Shown here: positions 1 to 9,773 of the stretch, piece after piece
How the letters are laid out: the number at the start of each line of letters is the position of its first letter
Position numbering within the stretch: the first letter of the stretch is position 1
From: UBA6614 sp002433235
GTDB taxonomy: Bacteria > Verrucomicrobiota > Verrucomicrobiia > Limisphaerales > UBA1100
Reading direction: 5' to 3'
Length of the DNA: 64,000 bases
NCBI GenBank assembly: GCA_002433235.1
Contig: DJHS01000059.1
Location: forward strand, 1 to 64,000
Translations under genes and position numbers: made by a program
Notes under the pieces: generated by a model
What the model was told of the DNA's origin: nothing
The model's input: only the letters and a program-made list of their open reading frames with translations
Databases searched by the model: none

Positions 1-369
1 ATTAATCATGGTTGGAGAAAACGCCCGGCCCCCGTCATCATGATTGCCCAACACATCGTAGGCGGGGAATTTCAACTTATCATTCAGCAGTTCATCATAA
101 GCCTTCATGGCTGCGTGAGTAGGCCATTCGGTGATATCCCCAGCCCCGATGACAAAACTGGGCTTGGAAACTTTACCGCCAATCTGCTCGGGCCAGCTAG
201 CGCCCGGCATGGCATTCATGGCATCCACAAATGGCTTCAGAGCCGAAGTGTCGCCATTTGTTTTAGTATGCTGATCTGACCAGCCAAAAAATGTAAGCCC
301 AAGCGGAGCAGCCCGCACTTCCGCATGGAGCAGGATAACTAATAAGAAGACTAGGGGCTTAAATTTCAA
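1..369 (-). CDS. Secreted calcineurin-like metallophosphoesterase (partial)
   Basis: This is the N-terminal part (about 123 codons) of a minus-strand gene that runs off the left edge of the window. I chose a TTG start at 367-369 because it gives a short signal peptide (LKFK, a leucine/valine core, then HAEVRA) and has AGGGAT about 8 bases upstream; no ATG fits. The mature part shows SDQH, then GAGDIT, then VLGNHDDGG, which match the D-x-H, G-D and G-N-H-D metal-site motifs of calcineurin-like phosphoesterases. That family hydrolyses phosphate esters with two metal ions; the substrate cannot be told here. The protein is probably exported. It lies 59 bp downstream of the M28 peptidase gene on the same strand and may share its transcript. 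Confidence 0.72.
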   Translation of the reverse strand, partial: MKFKPLVFLLVILLHAEVRAAPLGLTFFGWSDQHTKTNGDTSALKPFVDAMNAMPGASWPEQIGGKVSKPSFVIGAGDITEWPTHAAMKAYDELLNDKLKFPAYDVLGNHDDGGRAFSPTMIN

Positions 370-428
370 ATAATCCCTAAGATCAAATCTCTGATAATTC
401 CGTGAATTAACCCCGGTTACCAAACGCT

Positions 429-3374
429 TTATTCGCGTGCTTCAGGTGTGATCTGCAGCTCCACCTTTTTACCTTTGCGCATCACGGCGACCTTGGTGGG
501 CTTGCCGATCTTAATGGAACCCAGCGCGCCTGTGTAGTCATAGATATTCTTGATGTCCTTGCCGTCGAGATGGACGACCACGTCGCCGGCCTTGATTCCA
601 GCCTTGGCTGCGGGGCCGCCAGGGCGAACATCATTAATAAGCAGCCCTTTAACGTCTGCGGCGTAATCAGGAATGACGCCGGTGTAGGCTTTCAAGGCAC
701 CTCGTGAAGGTTGCGCGCCGCGCTCCACCTTCACGTAGTCAGGCTTTTTCATGTCACCGGCGAGGTCCAGCAGCAACTGCCGCGTGAAGTTGGCGATGCG
801 CTCCATGCCCTCGTAGTTGAGCGTGGGAGGATCATCCGTTGGCTTGTGGTAATCCTTGTGCGTTCCAGTGAAGAGCGCGATGGACGGCACGCCCTTGGGA
901 TAAATGGATGTGATATCCGTAGGCTGGTAAGGATCATCCTGCAGGCGGAGCGTGAAGCCGGCCACAACGTTGCGTTTTTCGATGAGCTTTTTCCAAACGC
1001 TGGATGTTCCCATGCCCTGAACAATGAGTCGGTTATCTTTCATGCGGCCGACCATGTCTAAATTGAGATAAGCGGCAACCTGCTTGAAGGGGATCAGCGG
1101 ATTCTTGGCGTACTGCGCCGAGCCGAGCAGGCCAAGTTCTTCGCCGGTCCACCAACAAAAAATGATGCCGCGCTTGAAAAGCTTGGGATTATTTTTGCGC
1201 TGTTCCGTCAGCCAAGCAGCGAGTTCAAGCAAGGTAACCGTGCCAGAGCCGTTGTCATCAGCTCCGTTATGAATTCGCCCGGGATTGCCGCCCTTTGGAT
1301 TGATGGATCCGTCATTGTAGCCGAGGTGATCGTAGTGCGCGCCGATCATGATGTATTCGGGATTGTCCGTCTCCACGCCGGGAGGCAGAACGGCGATGAT
1401 GTTTTGATCCGGACGCGTCACCTTTTTCACGCCCGTTTGCAGACGAATTTTCACACCTGGCAAGGCAAAGCCCATCGGGTTGTGCGGATTGGCAGTGTCG
1501 AGCTTGTCCTGCGCCTGCTTGAGGTTGCCCTTGCCGGCAGCGGCGAGGATAGCGTCAGCGAGTTTGTGACTGCCGGACAACGCCATCACGCCAGAGCTGG
1601 CAGCACCGCGCACGTAATTAAGCGGAATGAGCTTGTTGGCGTTTTGCGAATTCGGACCGCTGACAATGATCACACCCTTAGCCTTGTGCGTGCGGGCGAC
1701 GGTGGCTTTGCGGACGAGCGCCGCGCTGCGCATTAATGCCTGCCGCCGCTCGCCATCGACCTTTTCGGGCACATACCGTAGCACCAGCACAACCTTATTT
1801 GTGGCATCGAGGCCCGCGTAGGAATTGTAGCCCACGCCTGGCTTACCCGCGACAGAAAGGCCGTAGCCGCCAAAGACCACTTCAGCTTCCAGCTTGTTGT
1901 TGGAGGAAAACGACGTTGGGCTGAAATCTTTACCCAACTCAAACTTCGTTTCCTTGCCGTCTTTGTCGATGATGACCAGCTCGTTTTTACCCTTCTCCAG
2001 TTCCACACCGAACTTGATATCCACCTTGTGCGTGTATTCGCCATTCTTGCCGGCTGGCTTCAAGCCGAGATCCTTCATTTGCGCGATAATATAATTGCGG
2101 GCCTTCTCAATGCCTTTCGAGGCAGTGTCGCGACCTTCAAATTCATCCGACGCGATAATTTCAATTTGCTTGCGAATATCGGCCTGCGTGATGTCGGACG
2201 TCAGTTTTGTCACACCATCCTTCACGGTGCATTCCTGAGTCTCCGGTTCCTCAACCACCGCGGTTCCTGTTTTGCGCTTCGGCGCCTTGCCCAATGTAGC
2301 CAGCGCAGCGGCATGATCCCAGCGACCGAGGAAGAGTTGAGACATCTTGTTTTCGGTGCGGTTAGAGGTCCACAGCAGTTGTTTACCATTCGGCGAAAAG
2401 ACCGGCAATCCGTCGAAACCATCGGTGTGCGTCACGCGAACGGGCTCGCGTTTGCCGGCGGCGTCAACCATGTACACCTCGAAATTCTCAAAACCGAGCT
2501 TGTTCGAGGCGAACAATACATACTCGCCGCTCGGATGATAGTACGGCGCCCAGGACATGGCCTTGAAATCGGTCAACCGACGCACGTCCGTGCCGTCGGT
2601 TTTCATAGTGAACACGTCGGCGGTGTCACCCTTTTCCGTGAATCGGCGCCAGATGATGCGCTTGCCGTCTGGCGAAAAGAACGGCCCACCATCGTAGCCC
2701 GGCGACCGCGTGAGGCGCTTCTGACCAGTGCCGTCGGCGTTCATGATGTAAATTTCGCCGAAGTAAGCGAGGTCATACTTGAGCTTTACCTTTTCCTTTT
2801 CGGTGAGGTCTTTGCGATTGTACGCATCGCGAATGGAGCAAAAGACAATCTTCTTTCCGTCCGGCGAATAGGCACCTTCGGCATCGTAACCCCGAGCAGT
2901 GGTCAGTCGCTTCACACCTTTGCCATTGCGATCAGCTACGCAAATGTCCATGCGCTCATCGTAATCCCACGAGTAACGCCGCGTCTTGCCCGATGCGCGG
3001 AAATCCAACTCGGCCTTTTGTTTCTTCATTGCCTCCGGGTCTGCGTGGGAGCTGGCAAAGAGCACCTCCTGCGTGCCCGGCCGGAAAAAGGCGCAAGTCG
3101 TCTTGCCGGTACCAGGCGAAACGCGATTCACGTCACCCGTTTCCAGGCTCATGACATAAATCTGATAAAACGGATTCCCCTTCTCACGCTCGCTTTGAAA
3201 AATGATGTTCTTGCCATCAGGCGAATAATAACCCTCGCCACTGCGCCGCCCCTCGAGGGTGAGCTGGCGAACGCGCGAAAGGAACTGCGCCTCACCTTCA
3301 CGCTCACCGGCCGAAAGCTCTGTTGAGACCAACGCCAGCAAAAGACCGGCACAAAGAAAATATTTCGTTTTCAT
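429..3374 (-). CDS. Secreted M28 zinc aminopeptidase with N-terminal PD40 propeller and C-terminal PDZ domain
   Basis: This 981-residue protein has a signal peptide (about residues 1-22, ending STELSA). Residues about 45-360 hold PD40/TolB-like propeller blades, seen as repeated SPDGKxIxF or SPNGKQLLW motifs. A PA-like insert follows (about 490-640). The M28 peptidase domain (about 690-880) has the expected zinc ligands in order: IGAHYDHLG, GADDNGSGT, TGEELGLLGS, NLDMVGRM and the late histidine in DYHKPTDD. A PDZ domain closes the protein (about 905-975, RPGGPAAKAGIKAGDVV). It is most likely a periplasmic or secreted exopeptidase acting on peptides. It sits 76 bp downstream of the HExxH gene. 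M28 enzymes with propeller and PDZ parts are known in PVC bacteria; which substrate the propeller recruits is unknown. Confidence 0.9.
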   Translation of the reverse strand: MKTKYFLCAGLLLALVSTELSAGEREGEAQFLSRVRQLTLEGRRSGEGYYSPDGKNIIFQSEREKGNPFYQIYVMSLETGDVNRVSPGTGKTTCAFFRPGTQEVLFASSHADPEAMKKQKAELDFRASGKTRRYSWDYDERMDICVADRNGKGVKRLTTARGYDAEGAYSPDGKKIVFCSIRDAYNRKDLTEKEKVKLKYDLAYFGEIYIMNADGTGQKRLTRSPGYDGGPFFSPDGKRIIWRRFTEKGDTADVFTMKTDGTDVRRLTDFKAMSWAPYYHPSGEYVLFASNKLGFENFEVYMVDAAGKREPVRVTHTDGFDGLPVFSPNGKQLLWTSNRTENKMSQLFLGRWDHAAALATLGKAPKRKTGTAVVEEPETQECTVKDGVTKLTSDITQADIRKQIEIIASDEFEGRDTASKGIEKARNYIIAQMKDLGLKPAGKNGEYTHKVDIKFGVELEKGKNELVIIDKDGKETKFELGKDFSPTSFSSNNKLEAEVVFGGYGLSVAGKPGVGYNSYAGLDATNKVVLVLRYVPEKVDGERRQALMRSAALVRKATVARTHKAKGVIIVSGPNSQNANKLIPLNYVRGAASSGVMALSGSHKLADAILAAAGKGNLKQAQDKLDTANPHNPMGFALPGVKIRLQTGVKKVTRPDQNIIAVLPPGVETDNPEYIMIGAHYDHLGYNDGSINPKGGNPGRIHNGADDNGSGTVTLLELAAWLTEQRKNNPKLFKRGIIFCWWTGEELGLLGSAQYAKNPLIPFKQVAAYLNLDMVGRMKDNRLIVQGMGTSSVWKKLIEKRNVVAGFTLRLQDDPYQPTDITSIYPKGVPSIALFTGTHKDYHKPTDDPPTLNYEGMERIANFTRQLLLDLAGDMKKPDYVKVERGAQPSRGALKAYTGVIPDYAADVKGLLINDVRPGGPAAKAGIKAGDVVVHLDGKDIKNIYDYTGALGSIKIGKPTKVAVMRKGKKVELQITPEARE

Positions 3375-3450
3375 TGGATATCTAAATTGACCCGCTGTCT
3401 TCGCGGCTATTCATGCACAAACTTTCCCCTAACTAAAACAGCCCACAATC

Positions 3451-4431
3451 TCATTTCTTTTTGCCCAACAAAATGAGGCGCATCTTTTCCACAATCTCCG
3501 GGTTGGGCAATCCTTTCCGGTCCGTAACCATATAGACAAAGTTGTCCGCCATCGTTTCCTCCGGGTGAATGATGTACTTGGTGTTGCGGCCGATTTTCTC
3601 ATGGAACCCCTCAGCCTGTTCGGGCTCCAGCAGAGTCAACCTGCCAGCCTTGTCCCGTGCCGCCTCGGAATGATCACAAGGGTTTAGCACAAGCAGGCGA
3701 AAAATCAGATAACGAAAAAAGGGGCCTCCCTTCTCCTCATCATACTTCGCCACGCGCGAATACAAAATGGGAGCCACTATCACCGGTTTGCCCTTATGCA
3801 TCACTTCGATGACATGCCGATTAAAGGGCGCATCCGGGTTGGTCAGCTTACGGTCAGCCAATTGGCGGGGAAACTGCAAAGGTGCCGCCTTTGAAAACCC
3901 TACCACCGCATACAACTGGTCAGCCAACTGCGGATTTGCACGGCTCAGCACGTGAAACAATTCATGCAACAACAGTCGACGCAACTTGTCCTTGGGTTGT
4001 TCCAACCGTGAGACTGGAAATACAATCACATGGCCCCGAGTGTACGCCGCGCCCCCCTCCTCAGCACCGGTAGTCTTGACTAATCCAATGGTCTCTGGCC
4101 ATGGCAGCCTGTAGCCCTTCAGTCGGCCACGCAAATCCCCAATACAATCAACGAGCTTGGCGTTTTCATCCGGACTCCAGTCTCTCACTTGTTTTCGCAC
4201 ATGATTCAAGTATTCCCCTTGCCCCACGGCGCGAGCCACGCGCAAGCGAGCGGAGCGGTCAATCGGACTAAGCGCTTTGACAAATTCATCCGCGCGACCA
4301 AGAAAGGCCATCCCCTCTTCTTGCGTCATGAACACAATCTTCACCCCCCGCGCCAAAGGCACGCCATCAGACGCCAATACCCCAAGCGCGCCAACCACCC
4401 ACAGAAAACCCGCCAGAACGCGCGCCGTCAT
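3451..4431 (-). CDS. Exported protein with HExxH motif, putative metallopeptidase
   Basis: I place the start at the ATG 4429-4431, which overlaps the stop of the upstream gene as ATGA, so the two are probably translationally coupled. It also gives a clean signal peptide (MTARVLAGFLWVVGALGVLA). The protein is about 326 residues. LLLHELFHVLSRANP carries an HExxH zinc-binding motif (H156, E157, H160). A later segment, HPEETMADNF, has a glutamate that could be the third ligand, as in gluzincins. I do not recognise a named family. Context is a run of secreted hydrolases, so an exported protease is plausible, but catalysis is inferred from the motif alone. Confidence 0.7.
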   Translation of the reverse strand: MTARVLAGFLWVVGALGVLASDGVPLARGVKIVFMTQEEGMAFLGRADEFVKALSPIDRSARLRVARAVGQGEYLNHVRKQVRDWSPDENAKLVDCIGDLRGRLKGYRLPWPETIGLVKTTGAEEGGAAYTRGHVIVFPVSRLEQPKDKLRRLLLHELFHVLSRANPQLADQLYAVVGFSKAAPLQFPRQLADRKLTNPDAPFNRHVIEVMHKGKPVIVAPILYSRVAKYDEEKGGPFFRYLIFRLLVLNPCDHSEAARDKAGRLTLLEPEQAEGFHEKIGRNTKYIIHPEETMADNFVYMVTDRKGLPNPEIVEKMRLILLGKKK

Positions 4432-4874
4432 TTCACCTTTTCGATCCGGCCATACAGGTGCCCTCCCACCTTGCCGTGCTGCCAAGTGCCCGCATAACGC
4501 GCGCCATCAATCACCACGTGAGAACTGAACGTCCCCAAACCAATAATCTTCACATTGTCCATCGCGATCACCGGCTTGTCGCCCGCCCATTTTACTGGCA
4601 GAGGCATAGGCAGAGTCAGGTCCGTCTTGCCATATTTCACCCGCGCCTTGAACAACCACAAATCGCCTTTCTCCATCTTCTTGACGCTCAGGATCGTGTA
4701 CTCCTCCCCCGAGGCACCACCCCGACCATCGATGGTGAAATGACCAACGAATTTCACGCCAGACAATTCCTTCTCGAACTTGGCAAACCGCGCCTTTTCA
4801 TCCTCCGCCCGAGCACCGGTCACCATGGCAAGAATCAACCCCATCACAAACAACGTTTCGGCAAGTGGCTTCAT
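4428..4874 (-). CDS. Small secreted protein of unknown function
   Basis: This 148-residue protein has a signal peptide (MKPLAETLFVMGLILAMVTGARA) and then an all-beta-looking mature chain of about 120 residues with no cysteines. Its C-terminus has IDGARYAGTWQHG followed by GGHLYGRI. I do not recognise a family. The gene is first in a minus-strand run and overlaps the HExxH gene by four bases, which suggests a shared role, for example as a partner, substrate or inhibitor of that putative protease. It is divergent from the quinoprotein gene at 4971, with 96 bp between the starts. Confidence 0.65.
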   Translation of the reverse strand: MKPLAETLFVMGLILAMVTGARAEDEKARFAKFEKELSGVKFVGHFTIDGRGGASGEEYTILSVKKMEKGDLWLFKARVKYGKTDLTLPMPLPVKWAGDKPVIAMDNVKIIGLGTFSSHVVIDGARYAGTWQHGKVGGHLYGRIEKVK

Positions 4875-4970
4875 GCAGGAAGTCTAGACCATCCATCGCG
4901 TGTTGGCAACGAGAGACAGCCTATCAACATCCCGTTGCACCCCCGGCCCCCTTCGATTACCCTCCTGCCG

Positions 4971-6191
4971 ATGAGAACACGCACACTCCTCGTCACCTTG
5001 GCATTGACCGCCACTCTGGCCGCGGAAAACTGGCCGCGCTTTCGTGGCCCCAACGGAGCAGGTGTGTCTGCCGCCCCCATCCCCGTGCAGTGGAAACCAG
5101 ACCAAATCAAATGGAAGACACCACTCCCCGGCGTGGGCCACGGCTCGCCCATCGTGTGGGAAGATCGCGTCTACCTCCTTTGCGCCAACGAGAACACTGG
5201 CCAACGAACCGCTGTGGGACTGAACACCAAGACTGGGAAAATCGTCTGGAAAAAATCTTTTACCGCCGACAAGCATCGCCACCACAAACAAAACAGCTTC
5301 GCCTCCACCACTCCCGCCGCGGATCACTCCGGCGTCTACTTCACCTGGGGCACCCCCGAGGCCCTTACGCTAATCGCCTTCAAACACGATGGCACAGTGA
5401 TATGGAGGGCCAATCTTGGCCCCGTCAAGGGCGGTCACGGTTTTGGCGCCTCCCCCATTATTTTGGGAGACCTCGTTGTTTTAAACAATGACCAGGACGG
5501 AGACAGTTCCCTTATTGCCGTCGACAAGGCCAGTGGCGCCTTGAAATGGAAAACCCCGCGACAAAGCCAGCGCCTCACCTATTCTACACCGTGCCTCTAC
5601 CAGGCACCCGGCCGCGACCCCGAATTAATCTTCACCAACTGGCACCACGGCATCACCGGCATTGATCCTGCCACCGGCAAGGTCAACTGGGAGAACGACG
5701 TCTTTGGCAAGCCCGCTAAGGAACGTGCCATCGGTTCCCCCATCATCGCCGGTGATCTGGTCATTGGCACCTGCGGATTTGTCACCAATCTCAAGCACGT
5801 CGTCGCCCTCCGCCCCAAGGGCGGACTCATGGAGGAAGCTTGGCGCATCGAGAAAAGTGTCCCGCATATCCCCACTCTCCTGTTGCTCGGAAAAAACCTT
5901 TTTCTCTGGAATGATCAGGGCGTTGTCACCTGCGCTGACGCCGCAACCGGCAAGGTGAAATGGACTGAGCGGGCCATTCGCAGCGGCCGATTCCTCGGCA
6001 GCCCCGTGGCCGCCAACGGCAAGATTTATTGCGCCGAAGCCAGCGGCAAAATAGTCGTCCTGCGGGGCGACGGTGAGTTTGGCCTGCTGGCTGAGAACGA
6101 CTTGGACGACACCTGCCACACCACGCCCGCCATCTCCAACGGCATCATGTACATCCGCACCTACACACAACTGTTTGCCATCGGCAACTAG
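4971..6191 (+). CDS. Secreted PQQ-like beta-propeller (quinoprotein-like) protein
   Basis: The start at 4971 gives a signal peptide (MRTRTLLVTLALTATLA) directly followed by AENWPRFRGPNGAG, the N-terminal motif common in PVC quinoprotein-like proteins. An open frame extends upstream to 4458 but lacks these features. The 407-residue protein has blades ending in tryptophan motifs (GKIVWKKS, GTVIWRAN, GALKWKT, GKVNWEND, GKVKWTER), typical of eight-bladed PQQ/PQQ_2 propellers. Relatives are annotated as outer membrane assembly or alcohol-dehydrogenase-like proteins, but many have no shown enzyme activity and PQQ binding is not certain. A paralogue lies at 36610-37869. It converges on the hydantoinase gene with a 9 bp spacer. 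Confidence 0.85.
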   Translation: MRTRTLLVTLALTATLAAENWPRFRGPNGAGVSAAPIPVQWKPDQIKWKTPLPGVGHGSPIVWEDRVYLLCANENTGQRTAVGLNTKTGKIVWKKSFTADKHRHHKQNSFASTTPAADHSGVYFTWGTPEALTLIAFKHDGTVIWRANLGPVKGGHGFGASPIILGDLVVLNNDQDGDSSLIAVDKASGALKWKTPRQSQRLTYSTPCLYQAPGRDPELIFTNWHHGITGIDPATGKVNWENDVFGKPAKERAIGSPIIAGDLVIGTCGFVTNLKHVVALRPKGGLMEEAWRIEKSVPHIPTLLLLGKNLFLWNDQGVVTCADAATGKVKWTERAIRSGRFLGSPVAANGKIYCAEASGKIVVLRGDGEFGLLAENDLDDTCHTTPAISNGIMYIRTYTQLFAIGN

Positions 6192-6200
6192 AACCGCAGA

Positions 6201-9200
6201 TTACGAATTCGTCCTCGCGGACGATCCATATCCTCCACCGCCCGGCGTCTCCATGACCAACCGGTCACCCCGGCCCACCTTTAAACACACCGCGTAGTCC
6301 AACACCTCCGCATGCCCATCCGCCCGAACCATTGTTTGCCTCCCACGACTGCCCACTAATCCGCCCGCCAATCCCTCCGGCCCCTCATCCCGCCGCAACC
6401 CTAGCAGCGAGACGCTTAAAGGAGCCAAAAACTCAACCTCCCGCACCAACCCATCACCGCCCCGCCACTGGCCATCGCCGCCGCTCCCTTTGCGAAGGGC
6501 GAAACGCCACAGCCGAACTGGGAAACGCCATTCCAGAATTTCAGGATCGGTAATCGCCGTATTACTCATGTGTACATGCATTCCCGATCCTCCCTCACAA
6601 CCGTCCGCAGCCCCCCCACCTCCACCGATGGTCTCATAATAACTCCGTCGCGAATCCCCCATAACCCAGTTGTTCATGGTTCCCTGCCCACACGCCGCCA
6701 CGCCGAACGCCAGCAGCAACATATCCGCTAGACGCTGGCTCACTTCCACATTTCCACCGAATACCGCAGGAACGACCGCTGCATCTCCGCCAAAAACAGG
6801 GTTTAAAAAACACTGTGGCAAAACCACTTCCACCGGCTCCAGCAGTCCCTCGTTCAGAGGCATCTCCTCACCCACCAGCAGACGAAGTACATAAACCAAC
6901 ACACTTCGCACAATCGCGGGTGTCGCGTTTAAGCAACCTACATCCATCGCCGATGTCCCTGTAAAATCCACCACCATCCGTCCGTTCAAAACAGTCACCC
7001 GCACCTTCAGGACAGCCCCGTTGTCCAATTTCTGTTCCGATTGCAAATCCTTGCCCTCCCACTTGACCAGCCAACTATCAACCGCCGCTGCCGCACGCTG
7101 TCGGATTCGATCCATCTGCCCACACACCGTCTCCGCTCCAAACTCACCCACCACTCGGCGCCATGCTTGTTCTCCTCTTCGAATGGCGGCCACCTGCGCT
7201 TGAAGGTCCGCCAAGTTTTCCTCCAAGCATCGGGTCGGGAAACGCGCCTCGCGCAAGCAAGCCTCAAGTCCCACCCCGCACGCCTTTCCGCCCTTGAACA
7301 AATACTGTGGGGCAATGACCACCCCTTCCTCCTCCAGAACCCGCGCCTCCGGTGACATTGACCCCGGCACTATCCCGCCAATTTCGGCGTGGTGCGCCCG
7401 GTTCGCCACGTATCCCATAAGCACGCCCGCATCATCCATCACCGGCGCAATCAACGTCACATCCGGTAAATGTGACCCACCGAAGGCCGGATGATTCGTC
7501 ACCGCCACATCGCCCGCCCCCAATTCAAGCCGCGCCGCAACCTCGCGCACACACAACCCAAGTGCCCCTAAGTGGACTGGAATGTGCGGCGCATTCACAA
7601 TCAAGCGCCCCTTCGCATCAAGAAGAGCGCAGGAAAAATCCAATCGCTCCTTAATGTTTGTCGAAATTGCCGTACGCTCCAGTTGCGCCCCCATCTCCTC
7701 AACCACCGCCGTTAAACGATTCGTAAATATCTCATGCCCCGCCACTCGCAACTTCCCTTCCGAATGCCTCCCGTCTCCGCACCGTTCCAGCAGTAAGCTC
7801 CCTTCCGTACCCACCATCCCGCGCCAGCCGCAATCCACTACAAGCGTGCCAAATGCATCCGACACCACCGCCGGCCCCATCAACACGGCACCTTCACCCA
7901 AGTCATCCCGAGCATACACCGGCGTCTCCCGCCATTCACCCGCATGAAACGCCTGCACCACTCTCGACGCCTCCGTTTCCCGGCTCGCATTAAACCGCTC
8001 CTCTTCCAACGCCTCTTCCAGCGTGGACGCGATCACTCGCAACGAAACGACCTCGATCTCACGATCACTCGGCACATAACCAAACGTTTCCTGATACCGA
8101 CCAAGGAACAGTTCCTTCACCTCATCCGTTCTGGCAAAGTCCACCTCCAGCACGGATTCCTGCCCGCCAAAGCGCATCAGGGCCGTCCGCCGCCGCACAT
8201 CCACAGTACCCACGCCCTCCACGGTCAGTTCCGTCACCGCCTGTTGCCCCATCGCCTCACACATCCCCGACAATTCCCCTTCCGCTTCACTCCACGCCTT
8301 CAAGACCTGCGCCTCCGCAATACGTTCAACCCGCGCCTGCTCCAGTCCAAATGCGCTCAGCAAGCCGGCATCCGCTGGAAACAAAATCCGTTCCATCCCC
8401 AATAGCTCAGCCACCCCACAAGCATGTTGCCCGCCAGCACCCCCAAACGCCACCAACGCATGGTCCGTCACATCATATCCCTCCCTCACTGAAATCTTTC
8501 GAATCACGTTCGCCATCCGCTCATTCGCGATTTCCAGAAGCCCTTGAAGCACCTCTTCCCGGGTGCCTCCATGCAGCGCCTGCGCCGTGTTGAAAGCCGA
8601 TTCCGAAGCCTTCGGATACACCGGCAAGTTGAATGTCTCCAAGTCCAGCCGCCCCAACAACAAATTCACATCTGTAATCGTCAACGGACCACCCGCGCCA
8701 TAACAAGCCGGTCCCGGATGCGCCCCCGCGCTTTCTGGCCCAACCCGAAGCAATCCGTTGTCAGCCGAGCAAATGGATCCTCCACCCGCAGCCACCGTCT
8801 CAATTCGCAGCGCCGGCGCCATCAGCCTCGCACGGCCCACGGTGTGCGTTTCGCAGTAATTAAAATCCCCGTCAAACCGTGATACATCCGTGCTCGTCCC
8901 CCCCATGTCGAATGTCACCACACGGCTCAACCCCGCTCGACGCGCCACCGCTGCCGCGCCTACCACCCCCCCGGCCGGCCCACTCAAGAGACTGTCCTTG
9001 GCCTGATATTTCTCCCGCGACACAAGCCCGCCAGCACTCGTCATTACCCGCAACGTTCCATCCCCCAACGCTCCCTGTACAGCGTCCAGATATTCCCTCA
9101 TCAATGGCCCCAGGTAGGCATCCACCACCACCGTCTCCGCCCGCGGCAGCACTTTGATGAATGGCGCCAATTCCGAGGAACACGCCACAAACTCAAACCC

Positions 9201-9758
9201 GCAATCCAGCAGGCACTCCTTCAAAGCCTGCTCATGCTCATCATTCCGATAACTGTGCAGCAGGCAAGTCGCCGCCACGCGCCTTCCTGCCGCCACTTGC
9301 TCCCGGGCCGCGCCTCGTGCAGATTCCAAATCCAAAGGCAACACCTCGTCGCCTCCCGGATCCATACGTCCGCCAACCTCTACCACCGCCGCATGCAAGG
9401 GCGCGGGCTTGGTAACATTCAGGGTGAACAAGTCCGGCCGGCGTTGATCCCCAATTCGAAGCAAATCCCCGAACCCTTCGGTGACGAAGAAAACGACTTC
9501 AGCCCCATTCTCCTCCAGAAGCGCATTCGTCCCCCGCGTGGTCGCCAGGCGCATCTGCACCGGTGGCAGCGCCTCGCCTTCCCCTACCCCGGTCAACTCA
9601 CGCACTGCTTTCCCTGGTGCTTCATCCGAAGACAACAGTTTCCCTCTCCAGCGTCGCCCATCGGGTCCCACGCCCAGCGCGTCTGTGAATGTCCCCCCCG
9701 TGTCCACATGAATCCGCCAACTCCCCGGTGCATCGGCGGCCTGTTTTTCACGTGGCAT
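6201..9758 (-). CDS. Hydantoinase/5-oxoprolinase family protein (HyuA-HyuB fusion)
   Basis: This 1185-residue cytoplasmic protein joins both subunits of the ATP-dependent hydantoinase/oxoprolinase family. The HyuA half begins with VDTGGTFTD, the phosphate-binding motif, and has SGPAGGVVGAA and FDMGGTSTDVS (about residues 255-290). The HyuB half begins near residue 650 (HEIFTNRLTAVVEEMG) and ends with the family's glycine-rich GGGGYG. Known members open 5-oxoproline, hydantoin or related rings using ATP; fused chains of this length resemble eukaryotic-type 5-oxoprolinase. The substrate is not fixed by sequence, although a gamma-glutamyltransferase 23 kb away would fit 5-oxoproline recycling. 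The gene follows the kinase gene by 15 bp on the same strand. Confidence 0.92.
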   Translation of the reverse strand: MPREKQAADAPGSWRIHVDTGGTFTDALGVGPDGRRWRGKLLSSDEAPGKAVRELTGVGEGEALPPVQMRLATTRGTNALLEENGAEVVFFVTEGFGDLLRIGDQRRPDLFTLNVTKPAPLHAAVVEVGGRMDPGGDEVLPLDLESARGAAREQVAAGRRVAATCLLHSYRNDEHEQALKECLLDCGFEFVACSSELAPFIKVLPRAETVVVDAYLGPLMREYLDAVQGALGDGTLRVMTSAGGLVSREKYQAKDSLLSGPAGGVVGAAAVARRAGLSRVVTFDMGGTSTDVSRFDGDFNYCETHTVGRARLMAPALRIETVAAGGGSICSADNGLLRVGPESAGAHPGPACYGAGGPLTITDVNLLLGRLDLETFNLPVYPKASESAFNTAQALHGGTREEVLQGLLEIANERMANVIRKISVREGYDVTDHALVAFGGAGGQHACGVAELLGMERILFPADAGLLSAFGLEQARVERIAEAQVLKAWSEAEGELSGMCEAMGQQAVTELTVEGVGTVDVRRRTALMRFGGQESVLEVDFARTDEVKELFLGRYQETFGYVPSDREIEVVSLRVIASTLEEALEEERFNASRETEASRVVQAFHAGEWRETPVYARDDLGEGAVLMGPAVVSDAFGTLVVDCGWRGMVGTEGSLLLERCGDGRHSEGKLRVAGHEIFTNRLTAVVEEMGAQLERTAISTNIKERLDFSCALLDAKGRLIVNAPHIPVHLGALGLCVREVAARLELGAGDVAVTNHPAFGGSHLPDVTLIAPVMDDAGVLMGYVANRAHHAEIGGIVPGSMSPEARVLEEEGVVIAPQYLFKGGKACGVGLEACLREARFPTRCLEENLADLQAQVAAIRRGEQAWRRVVGEFGAETVCGQMDRIRQRAAAAVDSWLVKWEGKDLQSEQKLDNGAVLKVRVTVLNGRMVVDFTGTSAMDVGCLNATPAIVRSVLVYVLRLLVGEEMPLNEGLLEPVEVVLPQCFLNPVFGGDAAVVPAVFGGNVEVSQRLADMLLLAFGVAACGQGTMNNWVMGDSRRSYYETIGGGGGAADGCEGGSGMHVHMSNTAITDPEILEWRFPVRLWRFALRKGSGGDGQWRGGDGLVREVEFLAPLSVSLLGLRRDEGPEGLAGGLVGSRGRQTMVRADGHAEVLDYAVCLKVGRGDRLVMETPGGGGYGSSARTNS

Positions 9759-9773
9759 CGCGCAAGGTGGCGT

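Noticed and set aside
40..279. 79-codon plus-strand open frame at the left edge
   Set aside because: Antisense to the metallophosphoesterase, which has a signal peptide and metal-site motifs.
2028..3326. 432-codon open frame on the plus strand
   Set aside because: It lies wholly antisense to the M28 peptidase gene, has no recognisable motif, and reflects third-position GC bias.
4458..4970. Upstream extension of the quinoprotein frame
   Set aside because: It is antisense to the small secreted protein gene, and the signal peptide begins at 4971.
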